This document shows positions 22,050-30,384 of a stretch of DNA of 64,000 nucleotides, piece by piece; position 1 is the stretch's first letter, and each line of letters begins with the position of its first letter. Source of the DNA: Streptomyces sp. CB02056 (GTDB lineage Bacteria > Actinomycetota > Actinomycetes > Streptomycetales > Streptomycetaceae); the NCBI RefSeq assembly GCF_001905545.1, contig NZ_LIPD01000005.1, forward strand, positions 62,001 to 126,000, given 5' to 3'. The translations under genes were made by a program, and so were the position numbers. The notes beneath the pieces are model-generated. The model was not told the origin of the DNA. It ran no database searches and worked only from the letters and a program-made list of their open reading frames with translations.

Positions 22050-23671
22050 GACCCCGGCTGCGCTTCACCGGCGCCCGCGCGGACGGGCCCGTCGGAGCCG
22101 GACCGGTCCGGGGCGACGCGCGGCGCCGTCAGGACGTACTCGTCCGGGTCGATGGCCCGGGTCCGGCGGCGGAACCGCCAGGTCGACGCGGGCCAGATGG
22201 TGGTGACACGGCCCGTGCGGTCCTGGTACCAGCCGGAACAGCCGCCCGCGGCCCAGACCGTGGGGGCCATCCGCTCCTCCAGTTCGGCGTTGTACGCGTG
22301 CTGCGCCTCCGCGCGCACGTCCACGGAGCCCAGACCGCGGCTCCGCATCAGCCGCAGGGTGCTGAGGAGGTAGTTGATCTGCGACTCGATCATGTGGATG
22401 AGGCTGGTGTGTCCCACGCCCGTGTTGGGTCCCGCCATCAGGAACAGGTTGGGGAATCCCGCGACGGTCGTGCCGAGGTGTGCCTGCGGGCTGCCCTGCC
22501 AGACCTCGTCCAGGGACCGTCCGTCACTGCCGATGACGTGCTTCGCGTAGGAGGCGTCGGTGACCCGGAATCCGGTTCCGAAGACCAGGACGTCCACCGG
22601 ATGCGCGGTGCCGGCGGATGCGGTGCCGGCGGACGCGGCCGGAGTGCCTCCGCGCGGGGTGGTGAGGACCGTGTCCGGTCCGATGCTCGCGATCGGGTCG
22701 GTGACGACGCGGACGTTGGGTTGCACCAGTGCCGGGTAGTAGTCGTCGGAGAGCAGGACCCGCTTGCAGCCCAGCGCGTAGTCCGGGGTCAGCTTGGACC
22801 TCAGCTCGGGGTCCTCGACCTGGCGGTGCAGGTGGGCCAGGGCCTCCCGGCGCCCCAGCTCGGACATGGCGCGGTTGCCGAGCAGGGCCGGCAGCGTCGC
22901 CTCCCGTGCCAGGTACTCCCAGCCCCGCGCCAGTCGCTGCGCCGTCGGGGACAGCTGGAACAGGCGGTGCTGCCACGCCGGCACCGGCCGGTCCCGGCGC
23001 GGGGCGATCCATGACGGCGTGCGCTGGAAGACGGTCACCTGCCGGGCCGTGCGCTGCAGGTGGGGGACGAACTGGACGGCGCTCGCGCCGGTGCCGATCA
23101 CGCCCACCCGCTTGGCCGACAGGTCCAGGTCGTGCCGCCACCCGGCGGAGTGGAACGCCTCTCCGGTGAAGCCGGCCAGGCCGGGCAGCGCGGGGACGGC
23201 CGGCTCCGAGAGGGGCCCTTGGGCCATCACCAGCAGCCCGGCGCTGAGCGGTCCGGCGCTGGTGTCCAGCTCCCAGCGCAGCCGCTCGGCGTCCCAGGTG
23301 GCGCGGCGCAGTTCGCAGCCGAGCCGCAGGTGGGGCGCCAGGCCGTACCGGCCGACGCAGTGCTTCAGGTACCGGTCGATCTCCTCCTGGGGCGCGAAGC
23401 GCCTGCTCCAGGCGGGGTTGGGTGCGAACGAGAACGAGTACAGGCGCGAGGGCACGTCACAGGCGCAGCCGGGATAGGCGTTGTCCCGCCAGGTGCCGCC
23501 GACCTCGTCGGCCCGCTCCAGGAGCAGCAGGTCGCGGTGGCCCTCCCGCAGCAGCCGGATGGCCGTGCCGAGGCCCGCGAATCCCGCGCCGACGATGACG
23601 ACGGACACGTGTCCGGGTGAGGCGCCGGCCGCTTCGCGCGGGGCCGGGCTCGTGGTGTGCGGGTCGGTCAT
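22046..23671 (-). CDS. Flavin-containing Baeyer-Villiger monooxygenase
   Basis: A 541-aa class B flavoprotein monooxygenase. The FAD Rossmann motif VGAGFAGLG is at residues 27-35 with ERADEVGGTWRDNAYPGCACD behind it. The exact BVMO fingerprint FxGxxxHxxxW is at 168-178 (FTGEAFHSAGW), and the NADPH Rossmann motif GVIGTGASA at about 187-195. It inserts oxygen next to a ketone to give an ester or lactone, using NADPH and O2. It is divergent from a saccharopine-dehydrogenase-like gene and an alpha/beta hydrolase across a palindromic operator, which suggests a ketone-degradation or tailoring cassette. Confidence 0.93.
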   Translation of the reverse strand: MTDPHTTSPAPREAAGASPGHVSVVIVGAGFAGLGTAIRLLREGHRDLLLLERADEVGGTWRDNAYPGCACDVPSRLYSFSFAPNPAWSRRFAPQEEIDRYLKHCVGRYGLAPHLRLGCELRRATWDAERLRWELDTSAGPLSAGLLVMAQGPLSEPAVPALPGLAGFTGEAFHSAGWRHDLDLSAKRVGVIGTGASAVQFVPHLQRTARQVTVFQRTPSWIAPRRDRPVPAWQHRLFQLSPTAQRLARGWEYLAREATLPALLGNRAMSELGRREALAHLHRQVEDPELRSKLTPDYALGCKRVLLSDDYYPALVQPNVRVVTDPIASIGPDTVLTTPRGGTPAASAGTASAGTAHPVDVLVFGTGFRVTDASYAKHVIGSDGRSLDEVWQGSPQAHLGTTVAGFPNLFLMAGPNTGVGHTSLIHMIESQINYLLSTLRLMRSRGLGSVDVRAEAQHAYNAELEERMAPTVWAAGGCSGWYQDRTGRVTTIWPASTWRFRRRTRAIDPDEYVLTAPRVAPDRSGSDGPVRAGAGEAQPGS

Positions 23672-23707
23672 GGTTCCCCTCCGGCCGAAGACTGTTCGAA
23701 CTGAATG

Positions 23708-23743
23708 CTATCGTAGACATAACGATCGTAACTCTTACGATAG
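23708..23743. promoter_or_regulatory. Palindromic operator between the BVMO and dehydrogenase genes
   Basis: A 36-bp imperfect palindrome in the AT-richer divergent promoter: outer arms CTATCGTA (23708-23715) and TACGATAG (23736-23743), with a central perfect ACGATCGT (23722-23729). Three TACGAT/ATCGTA half-site groups fit a TetR-family or similar dimer pair. No such regulator gene is adjacent. Confidence 0.7.
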
Positions 23744-23755
23744 ATGGAGTGGCGA

Positions 23756-24985
23756 ATGAGGATTCTGGCTCTCGGAGGCCCCGGAGCGATGGGCGCCGTG
23801 GCGGTACGCGTGGCCGCCGGACTCACCGGCGTCACCGAGATCGTCGTGGCCGACCGGAACCCGGAGGCGGCCCGGACGCTGGTGCGCCGGCTCGACGAGG
23901 GCGGCACGGGTGGCGCGCCGATGCGGGCGCTGACGGTGGACGTCACCGACGGCCGCGCCCTGCACGCCGCCCTGGAGGGCGCGGACGCCGTCCTCAACAC
24001 CGTCGGGCCGTACTACCGCTTCGGCCTGACCGTGCTGCGGGCCGCGATCGCGACCGGCACCCACTACCTGGACATCTGCGACGACTGGGAGCCGACCCTG
24101 CGGATGCTCGGCCTGGACGAGGAGGCCCGGGCCGCCGGGGTCCGTGCGGTGGTGGGCATGGGCGCCAGCCCCGGTGTCAGCAACCTGCTGGCCACACGTG
24201 CCGTCCGGCACCTGGACCAGGTCCAGGACCTGTACACCGCCTGGCCCGTCGACGTCTCCGGCGGCGGTGGGGACGACGAGCAGCTCAGCGACCCCGACGG
24301 GCGCCCCAGCGCGGCCGCCGTGCACTGGATGGAGCAGATCAGCGGGAAGGTCGCGATGGTCAGCGGCGGACGGCTCGTCCACCGGCGGCCGCTCCAGCCG
24401 GTCGCGCTCTCCGTGTCCGCCGGACGCACCGGCACGGCCTACACCGTCGGCCACCCCGAGCCGGTCACCCTGCACCGCAGCTTCCGACCGGCCGGCGAGG
24501 CCGCCAACCTCATGGTCGTCACCCCGGGCACACTCGCCTACCTCGACGTCCTGCGCCGCGACATCGACGCCGGAAGACTCACCAACGAGACCGCGGCGGC
24601 CGCACTCGCCAAGCCCACGGTGGGCCGCGCGCTGCGGGCCACCGCGGGTGCCATGACCCGCAAGGGACCCGGGTCACTGCCACCGTTCTTCGCCGCCGCC
24701 ACGGGCACCCGCGACGGCCGCCGCGTCACCGTCCTGGCCCGGCTCGCCGACACGCCCGGCGCCTCGGCGCTGATCGACGACATGGCGGAGGCGACCGGCC
24801 TGCCCCTGGCGCTGGGGCTCGCGCAACTGCTGGACGGCACCGGTGGCCGCCCCGGCGTCCACCCGCCGGAGACGGCCATCGACGCCGACCGCTTCTTCCT
24901 CGACCTGGCACGCCACGTGCCCGACCTTCCCGGCGACGACGGCCCCCGCGACGGCGTGGTCATCGACGTGACCCCGGCCCCGTGA
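23756..24985 (+). CDS. Saccharopine-dehydrogenase-like oxidoreductase
   Basis: A 409-aa protein with an N-terminal NAD(P) Rossmann fold (ILALGGPGAMGAVAVRVAA, then VVADRNPEAA) and the saccharopine-dehydrogenase-like arrangement DAVLNTVGPYYRFGLTVLRAAIATGTHYLDICDDW. The C-terminal half is the family's mixed substrate domain. ATG 23756 has GGAG 7 nt upstream. The family includes lysine-pathway enzymes and many uncharacterised reductases. With the BVMO and hydrolase neighbours, a role in carbonyl or ester metabolism is more likely than lysine metabolism; that is inference. The hydrolase gene follows after 22 bp. Confidence 0.85.
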   Translation: MRILALGGPGAMGAVAVRVAAGLTGVTEIVVADRNPEAARTLVRRLDEGGTGGAPMRALTVDVTDGRALHAALEGADAVLNTVGPYYRFGLTVLRAAIATGTHYLDICDDWEPTLRMLGLDEEARAAGVRAVVGMGASPGVSNLLATRAVRHLDQVQDLYTAWPVDVSGGGGDDEQLSDPDGRPSAAAVHWMEQISGKVAMVSGGRLVHRRPLQPVALSVSAGRTGTAYTVGHPEPVTLHRSFRPAGEAANLMVVTPGTLAYLDVLRRDIDAGRLTNETAAAALAKPTVGRALRATAGAMTRKGPGSLPPFFAAATGTRDGRRVTVLARLADTPGASALIDDMAEATGLPLALGLAQLLDGTGGRPGVHPPETAIDADRFFLDLARHVPDLPGDDGPRDGVVIDVTPAP

Positions 24986-25007
24986 ACCGCGACCCAGGAG
25001 ACAGGAC

Positions 25008-25856
25008 ATGCCACCAGTGACGGCCACCACACCCCCCACCGACGTCATCGACGTCGCGGGACGCACCGTCCGCTACGCCGCGACGGGCAGCGGCCCCCCG
25101 GTGCTCCTGCTGCACGGTCTGGACCGCAGTCTGGCGGACTGGGCACCGCTCCAGGCGGCCCTGCCCGGCCACCGGCTCATCGCGATCGACGTCCCGGGGT
25201 TCGGCCGGTCCCAGCCCCTGCCGGACTGCCGGCTCCCCTCGCTGGCCGGGCACGTCGAGCGGGCACTCGACCGACTCGGCCTCACCTCCGCCGTCCACGT
25301 GGTCGGCAACTCCCTCGGCGGCGCCATCGCGATGCGGCTCGCCGTCCAGGCCCCCGCGCGCGTGTCCTCGCTGGCACTGCTCAACAGCGCCGGGTTCGGC
25401 CGCGAGGTCACCTGGGCGCTGCGGGTCCTCGACCCGCCGCTGCTCTGGCGGTTTCTCCTGCGCCCCACCGAGGGGAACGCACAGTTCGCGGAGCGTTCCC
25501 TCTTCCACGATCCGGCCTTCGCGACCCCCGAACGGACAGCCGCCGCACTCGCCCTCGCCCGCCGCGAAGGAGCCGCCCGCACGCTGCGGCAAGTGGCCCG
25601 CGAGCTCGGTTCCTGGCGCGGCGTACGTCCCGGCTGGCGGACGGAGCTGCTGACGGAGGTCTCGGCGCTCGACCTCCCGACGCTGGTCGTCTGGGGGACC
25701 CACGACCGCATCCTCCCCGCCCGCCATCTCCTCAACGCCGCGTCCGCCCTGCCCCGGGCACGTACCCACCTCTTCCCGCGAACCGGTCACCTGCCGCAGA
25801 TCGAGCGCACCGAGGAGACGGCCGCCCTGCTCGGCTCGTTCTGGAACGACCTGTGA
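25008..25856 (+). CDS. Alpha/beta hydrolase
   Basis: A 282-aa alpha/beta-fold hydrolase. The oxyanion segment LLLHGLDRSLADW is at about residues 35-47. The nucleophile elbow is GNSLGGAIA, the acid Asp lies in VVWGTHDRILP and the catalytic His in RTGHLPQIE. It is cytosolic, 22 bp after the dehydrogenase-like gene and co-transcribed with it. In BVMO clusters a hydrolase usually opens the ester or lactone made by the monooxygenase, so the three enzymes could form a ketone to ester to acid plus alcohol route. Hairpins follow at 25858-25895 and 25943-25972. Confidence 0.9.
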   Translation: MPPVTATTPPTDVIDVAGRTVRYAATGSGPPVLLLHGLDRSLADWAPLQAALPGHRLIAIDVPGFGRSQPLPDCRLPSLAGHVERALDRLGLTSAVHVVGNSLGGAIAMRLAVQAPARVSSLALLNSAGFGREVTWALRVLDPPLLWRFLLRPTEGNAQFAERSLFHDPAFATPERTAAALALARREGAARTLRQVARELGSWRGVRPGWRTELLTEVSALDLPTLVVWGTHDRILPARHLLNAASALPRARTHLFPRTGHLPQIERTEETAALLGSFWNDL

Positions 25857-25942
25857 AGCGCGTCGCGCGAGGGCTCGGCGGCGGGTGCGACGCGCGGGTC
25901 CCGGCCCCGGACCGCCCGGCACCCGCCTACCGGTAGGCCACG

Positions 25943-25972
25943 TGGCCGCCCCGGTCCGGACCGGGGCGGCCA
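25943..25972. terminator. 30-bp perfect palindrome after the hydrolase gene
   Basis: A perfect 30-bp palindrome (arm TGGCCGCCCCGGTCC), preceded by a 12-bp palindrome CCTACCGGTAGG at 25926-25937. A separate 9-bp inverted repeat (GCGCGTCGC, 25858-25866 / 25887-25895) starts 2 nt after the hydrolase stop. One or both are probably the terminator. Confidence 0.65.
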
Positions 25973-26059
25973 TGACGGCCGACCTCGCCCCGCGCCCCCG
26001 ACGGGCGGCAGGCACTACATTGGAGCGGAGAGGGGCGCCGATCCCGAACGGGGTGGCCG

Positions 26060-26770
26060 ATGCACTCGATCACCGACTGGCTGAGCGGCCTGTCCGGCCC
26101 GGTCGTGTGCGTGGTCGTCGCGGCCCTCGTGTTCGCCGAGGACGCCCTCTTCTTCAGCTTCTTCCTCCCCGGCGAGACCGCCGCCGTCCTCGGCGGGTTC
26201 CTCGCCCACCAGGGCAGGGCCCCGGTCGGCTGGCTCGTCCTGGCCGTGGTCTGCGCGGCCGTCCTCGGCGACACCGCCGGCTACGAGATCGGCCGCCACC
26301 TCGGCCCGAGGATCCTCGACACCCGCCCGATGCGGCGCCACGCCAACCGGGTCGACCAGGCCCAGGAGCTGATCCGCCGACGCGGGCCGGCCGCCATCTT
26401 CTTCGGCCGGTTCGTCGCCTTCTTCCGCGCCATGGTGCCCACCCTGGCCGGCATGTCCCGGATGCCCTACCGCCGCTTCGTCCTGTTCAACGCCCTCGGC
26501 GGGCTCCTCTGGGGCGTCGGCTTCACCCTGCTCGGCTACTTCGCCGGAGCCGCCTACACGCGGGTCGAGGGCACCGTCGGCCGGGTCCTCGCCCTGGTGA
26601 TCGGCGCGCTCGTCGTCGTCTCCCTCGCCGTCTGGTGGTTCCTGCGCCGACGCGGTTCCGGGGAGGGCGACCGCACCCCGGCCCGGGCCCAACGGGACGG
26701 AGAGCAGCGGGACGGAGAGCAGCGGGCGGAAGAGCGGCGGGACAGCGGGCAGCGGGGCGGACGGCCCTGA
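26060..26770 (+). CDS. DedA/SNARE-associated family membrane protein
   Basis: A 236-aa integral membrane protein of the DedA family, implicated in lipid-carrier flipping and membrane homeostasis. The re-entrant motif ALFFSFFLPGE is at about 31-41, with GDTAGYEIGRHLG, FFGRFVAFFRAMVPTLAG (conserved Arg and Pro) and a final hydrophobic span VLALVIGALVVVSLAVWWFL. The last 40 residues are a charged cytosolic tail with tandem QRDGE units encoded by 15-bp DNA repeats (26690-26760). Monocistronic. Confidence 0.92.
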   Translation: MHSITDWLSGLSGPVVCVVVAALVFAEDALFFSFFLPGETAAVLGGFLAHQGRAPVGWLVLAVVCAAVLGDTAGYEIGRHLGPRILDTRPMRRHANRVDQAQELIRRRGPAAIFFGRFVAFFRAMVPTLAGMSRMPYRRFVLFNALGGLLWGVGFTLLGYFAGAAYTRVEGTVGRVLALVIGALVVVSLAVWWFLRRRGSGEGDRTPARAQRDGEQRDGEQRAEERRDSGQRGGRP

Positions 26771-26809
26771 CGCCGCCGCCCCCTCACCGGCGCCCGCCGC
26801 CGCTTCCGG

Positions 26810-27793
26810 TCACCAGCGGCCGTGCACCTGCGCCCGGATCCGCCGGTCGTACAGCTCGCGCACGGCGGCCAGGGTGGCCGGCGGGAGCGGCGCCGAGTCG
26901 GCGGCCGCCGCGTTGGCCCGGGCCTGCGCCACGTTGCGCGCCCCGGGGATCACCGTCGTCACCCCCGGCTGCTGGGTGACCCAGCGCAGCGCCGCCTGCG
27001 CCGAACTCACCCCCTCGGGCGCGAACCCGGCGAACTCCGCCGCCGCCTCGACGCCCGTCGCGAAGTCCACCCCGGAGAAGGTCTCCCCCTGGTCGAAGGA
27101 CTCGCCGTGGCGGTTGTACGTGCGGTGGTCGTCCGCCGCGAAGACGGTGTGCTCGTCGTACCGGCCCGACAGCAGCCCCGAGGCCAGCGGCACCCGGGCG
27201 AGGATGCCCACCCCGGCCGCCTCGGCGGCGGGCAGCACCCGCTCCAACGGCTTGAGCCGGAACGCGTTCAGGATGATCTGCACGCTCGCGACGTTCGGGC
27301 GCGCGATCGCGGTCAGCGCCTCCGCACAGGTCTCCACGCTCACCCCGTACGAGGCGATCCGCTCCTCCGCCACCAGGGTGTCCAGGGCGTCGAACACCTC
27401 GTCCGAGGAGTAGACCGGCGTCGGCGGGCAGTGCAGCTGCACCAGGTCGAGCCGGTCCACCCCCAGGTTGTCCCGCGAACGGTCGGCCCAGGAACGGAAG
27501 TTGGCGAGGTTGTAGTGCTCGGGCCGCTGCTCGACCCGGCGGCCGAACTTGGTGGCGACGAACACCCCGGCGTCCGGGCGGTCCTTCAGGAAGCGGCCGA
27601 TCAGCCGCTCGCTGCGGCCGTCGCCGTAGACGTCGGCGGTGTCGAAGAGGGTGACGCCGGCCTCCACCGAGGCCTCCAGCACGGCGAGGGCGTCCTCCTC
27701 CCGGACATCCCCCCAGTCCGCACCGAGCTGCCAGGTGCCGAGTCCGACGATCGAGACGGGGCGGCCGGTCCGGCCGAGTACGCGCTGTTCCAT
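26810..27793 (-). CDS. Aldo/keto reductase
   Basis: A 327-aa NAD(P)H-dependent oxidoreductase with the (beta/alpha)8 aldo/keto reductase fold. GVTLFDTADVYGDGRSERLIG carries the catalytic Asp and Tyr, FVATKFG the catalytic Lys, and VQLHCPPTP the His region. The C-terminal AQAALRWVTQQPGVTTVIPGARN holds the cofactor loop. I chose ATG 27793 (MEQRVLGRTG). It is convergent with the DedA gene and divergent from the photolyase gene. Substrate unknown; this subgroup is often annotated as YajO or general stress type. Confidence 0.92.
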   Translation of the reverse strand: MEQRVLGRTGRPVSIVGLGTWQLGADWGDVREEDALAVLEASVEAGVTLFDTADVYGDGRSERLIGRFLKDRPDAGVFVATKFGRRVEQRPEHYNLANFRSWADRSRDNLGVDRLDLVQLHCPPTPVYSSDEVFDALDTLVAEERIASYGVSVETCAEALTAIARPNVASVQIILNAFRLKPLERVLPAAEAAGVGILARVPLASGLLSGRYDEHTVFAADDHRTYNRHGESFDQGETFSGVDFATGVEAAAEFAGFAPEGVSSAQAALRWVTQQPGVTTVIPGARNVAQARANAAAADSAPLPPATLAAVRELYDRRIRAQVHGRW

Positions 27794-27950
27794 GGGGGCG
27801 AGCCTCTCACGCGGCGACCCCAGCGCACCACGCCGCACGGTGGGCACACCTCGTCGTACCTCGTCGTACCGCGTCGCACCGCCGACGGCTCCGGACGTCC
27901 GGGTGGAAAGCTGGGGACACCGACGTCGGCACCACCTGCGAGGCCCACCC

Positions 27951-29270
27951 GTGACCGTATCGATCGCCCTGTTCACCCAGGACCTGCGGCTGCACGACAA
28001 CCCGGTCCTGCACGCCGCCCACACCGCGGCCGACCGGGTCGTGCCGCTGTTCGTCCTCGACCCCGCCGTCGAGGGCGCCGGGTTCGCCGCGCCCAACCGG
28101 CTGGCATTCCTGGCCGACTGCCTCGCCGACCTGGACGCCTCGCTGCGCCGGATCGGCTCCCGGCTGGTCGTGCGCCGCGGCGAGCCCGCCGAGCAGGCGG
28201 CCAGGGTCGCCGCCGAGGCCGGTGCCGCCACCGTGCACGTCGCCGCGGGCGTCAGCGCCTTCGCGCACCGGCGGGAGGAACGGCTGCGCGAGGTGTTCGG
28301 CGACCGCCTGCACGTCCACGACGCCTCGCTGACGGTCGTCCCGGCGGGCCGGATCACCCCGGCCGGCCGGGACCACTACGCGGTCTTCACCCCGTACCAC
28401 CGCGCCTGGCAGCGGACGCCCCGCCGCACGGTGCTGGGCGCGCCCCGGGCGCTCGACACCCCGGACGGCATCGGCGGCGAGAGCCTCCCGCCCTCCGCAC
28501 CGCTCTCGCCCGCGCTGCCGCCCGGCGGTGAGAGCGCGGCCAGGCGGCGGTGGCGGCGCTGGGACGTCGACGCGTACGCGCGGGTGCACGACGACCTCGC
28601 CACCGACGCCACCTCCCGGCTCTCCCCGTACCTGCACTTCGGCTGCCTCTCCGCCACCGAACTCGTCGAGCGCGCCCTGCGGCACGACGGCGAGGGCGCG
28701 CAGGCCTTCGTCCGGCAGCTCGCCTGGCGGGACTTCCACCACCAGGTGCTCGCCGCCCGCCCGGACGCCGCCCACCGCGACTACCGGGCCAGGGACGACC
28801 ACTGGCACCGGGACGAGCGCGAGGCCGAAGCCTGGCGGCAGGGCCGCACCGGCTACCCGATCGTCGACGCCGGGATGCGCCAGCTCGCCGAGGAGGGCTG
28901 GATGCACAATCGCGCCCGCCTGCTGACGGCAAGCTTCCTCACCAAGTCCCTGTACCTGGACTGGCGGATCGGGGCCGCCCACTTCCTGTCGCTGCTGGTC
29001 GACGGGGACGTGGCCGACAACCAGCTCAACTGGCAGTGGGTCGCCGGCACCGGCACCGACACCCGCCCCAACCGGGTGCTCAACCCGCTGCGCCAGGCCG
29101 ACCGCTACGACCCGGACGGCGCGTACGTCCGCCGCTGGGTCCCCGAGCTCGCCCACCTGCCCGGCCCGGCCGTCCACCGCCCGTGGCTGCACGGCGCCGA
29201 CTACCCGGCGCCGCTCATCGCCCCGGACGCCCTCACCGAGCGGTTCCGCCGGGGGCGGGGCCTGGACTGA
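27951..29270 (+). CDS. phr: Deoxyribodipyrimidine photolyase
   Basis: A 439-aa DNA photolyase that repairs UV pyrimidine dimers with light energy. The N-terminal antenna domain starts SIALFTQDLRLHDNPVLHAA from GTG 27951; the upstream extension is rejected. The C-terminal FAD domain has the family blocks SRLSPYLHFGCLS, FVRQLAWRDFHHQVL, GYPIVDAGMRQLAEEGWMHNRARLLTASFL and NQLNWQWVAGTGTDTRPNRVLNP, with the electron-transfer Trp residues. Residues about 185-200 form a short Pro/Ser-rich loop between domains. Monocistronic; its start is divergent from the aldo/keto reductase. Confidence 0.93.
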   Translation: MTVSIALFTQDLRLHDNPVLHAAHTAADRVVPLFVLDPAVEGAGFAAPNRLAFLADCLADLDASLRRIGSRLVVRRGEPAEQAARVAAEAGAATVHVAAGVSAFAHRREERLREVFGDRLHVHDASLTVVPAGRITPAGRDHYAVFTPYHRAWQRTPRRTVLGAPRALDTPDGIGGESLPPSAPLSPALPPGGESAARRRWRRWDVDAYARVHDDLATDATSRLSPYLHFGCLSATELVERALRHDGEGAQAFVRQLAWRDFHHQVLAARPDAAHRDYRARDDHWHRDEREAEAWRQGRTGYPIVDAGMRQLAEEGWMHNRARLLTASFLTKSLYLDWRIGAAHFLSLLVDGDVADNQLNWQWVAGTGTDTRPNRVLNPLRQADRYDPDGAYVRRWVPELAHLPGPAVHRPWLHGADYPAPLIAPDALTERFRRGRGLD

Positions 29271-29313
29271 GCGCGACGGCGGGCGGGCTGAGCCAGGAGG
29301 CGGACGGGCGCAC

Positions 29314-29397
29314 GGTACCCCGGTACTACGGCCCCGGCGATGATCGGCCCCGGGTACCACGGATCGCGGCGCCGTCGAACCTAGCGTGGAAGGTACC
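29314..29397 (+). promoter_or_regulatory. GGTACC-rich promoter region of the ABC/two-component operon
   Basis: GGTACC occurs at 29314-29319, 29353-29358 and 29392-29397, and GGTAC also at 29322-29326, all within 130 bp before the ABC ATPase ATG. The three full sites are exactly 39 bp apart. This could be the binding array of the response regulator encoded downstream (32621-33298), which is inference. Confidence 0.45.
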
Positions 29398-29439
29398 GGC
29401 GGCCGGGACGACCCGGCCCACGAACGTTGAGGGTGAGCG

Positions 29440-30384
29440 ATGATCGAGGCGCACCAGCTGACGAAGCGGTACGGGGAGAAGACCGCCGTCGATCGGCTGG
29501 ACTTCACGGTCCGGCCGGGTACGGTCACCGGCTTCCTCGGGCCCAACGGGGCGGGCAAGTCCACCACCATGCGGATGATCGTCGGACTGGACGCGCCGAC
29601 CGGCGGCTCGGTGCGCGTCAACGGCCGCCGCTACGCCGAGCACGCCGCTCCGCTCCAGGAGGTCGGCGCACTGCTGGAGGCCAGGTCGATCCACCCCGGC
29701 CGCTCGGCGTTCAACCACCTGATGGCGCAGGCCCACACCCACGGCATCCCGCGCCGCCGCGTCGACGAGGTGATCGAGCTGACCGGCCTGCGGTCGGTGG
29801 CGCGGAAGCGGGCCGGGGCGTTCTCGCTCGGCATGGGCCAGCGGCTGGGGATCGCCGCCGCCCTGCTGGGCGACCCGGCGACGGTGATGCTCGACGAGCC
29901 GGTCAACGGGCTCGACCCCGAGGGCGTCCTGTGGATCCGCAACCTCCTCACCTCGCTCGCCGCCGAGGGCCGCACCGTCTTCGTCTCCTCCCACCTGATG
30001 AGCGAGGTCGCCCTCGTCGCCGACCACCTGATCATCGTCGGACGGGGCCGCCTGCTGGCCGACACCACCGTCCAGGACCTGGTCCGCGAGGCCGGCGGCG
30101 ACGCCGTCACGGTGGCCAGCGCCGACCCGGCCCGGCTGCGCACCCTGCTCGCCGGCCCCGGCGTGGAGATCTCCGGCCGCTCCGGCTCCGAGGAACTCCT
30201 CGTCACCGGCCGCACCGCCCGCGAGATCGGCCTGACCGCCGCCTCGCACGGCATCGCCCTGTTCGAACTCGCCACCCGCACGGTCTCCCTGGAGCAGGCG
30301 TTCATGGACCTGACCCGGGACGCCGTCGAGTACCACGGCACCACCACCACTGCCACTGTCGAGACCCCGAGGAGCGCGGCATGA
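29440..30384 (+). CDS. ABC transporter ATP-binding protein (drug-export type)
   Basis: A 314-aa nucleotide-binding subunit of the DrrA/bacitracin-exporter type: Walker A GPNGAGKS, Q-loop region, signature SLGMGQRLG, Walker B TVMLDEP, and H-loop FVSSHLM. A C-terminal domain of about 90 residues follows the core. It hydrolyses ATP to drive the permease encoded next; the two genes overlap by 4 bp (ATGA 30381-30384). The whole ABC plus two-component gene set resembles antimicrobial-peptide or antibiotic self-resistance modules. Confidence 0.93.
   Translation: MIEAHQLTKRYGEKTAVDRLDFTVRPGTVTGFLGPNGAGKSTTMRMIVGLDAPTGGSVRVNGRRYAEHAAPLQEVGALLEARSIHPGRSAFNHLMAQAHTHGIPRRRVDEVIELTGLRSVARKRAGAFSLGMGQRLGIAAALLGDPATVMLDEPVNGLDPEGVLWIRNLLTSLAAEGRTVFVSSHLMSEVALVADHLIIVGRGRLLADTTVQDLVREAGGDAVTVASADPARLRTLLAGPGVEISGRSGSEELLVTGRTAREIGLTAASHGIALFELATRTVSLEQAFMDLTRDAVEYHGTTTTATVETPRSAA

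Noticed and set aside
27639..27950. Extended start for the photolyase
   Set aside because: The upstream in-frame sequence overlaps the divergent aldo/keto reductase gene and has no family similarity; GTG 27951 gives the normal N-terminus.
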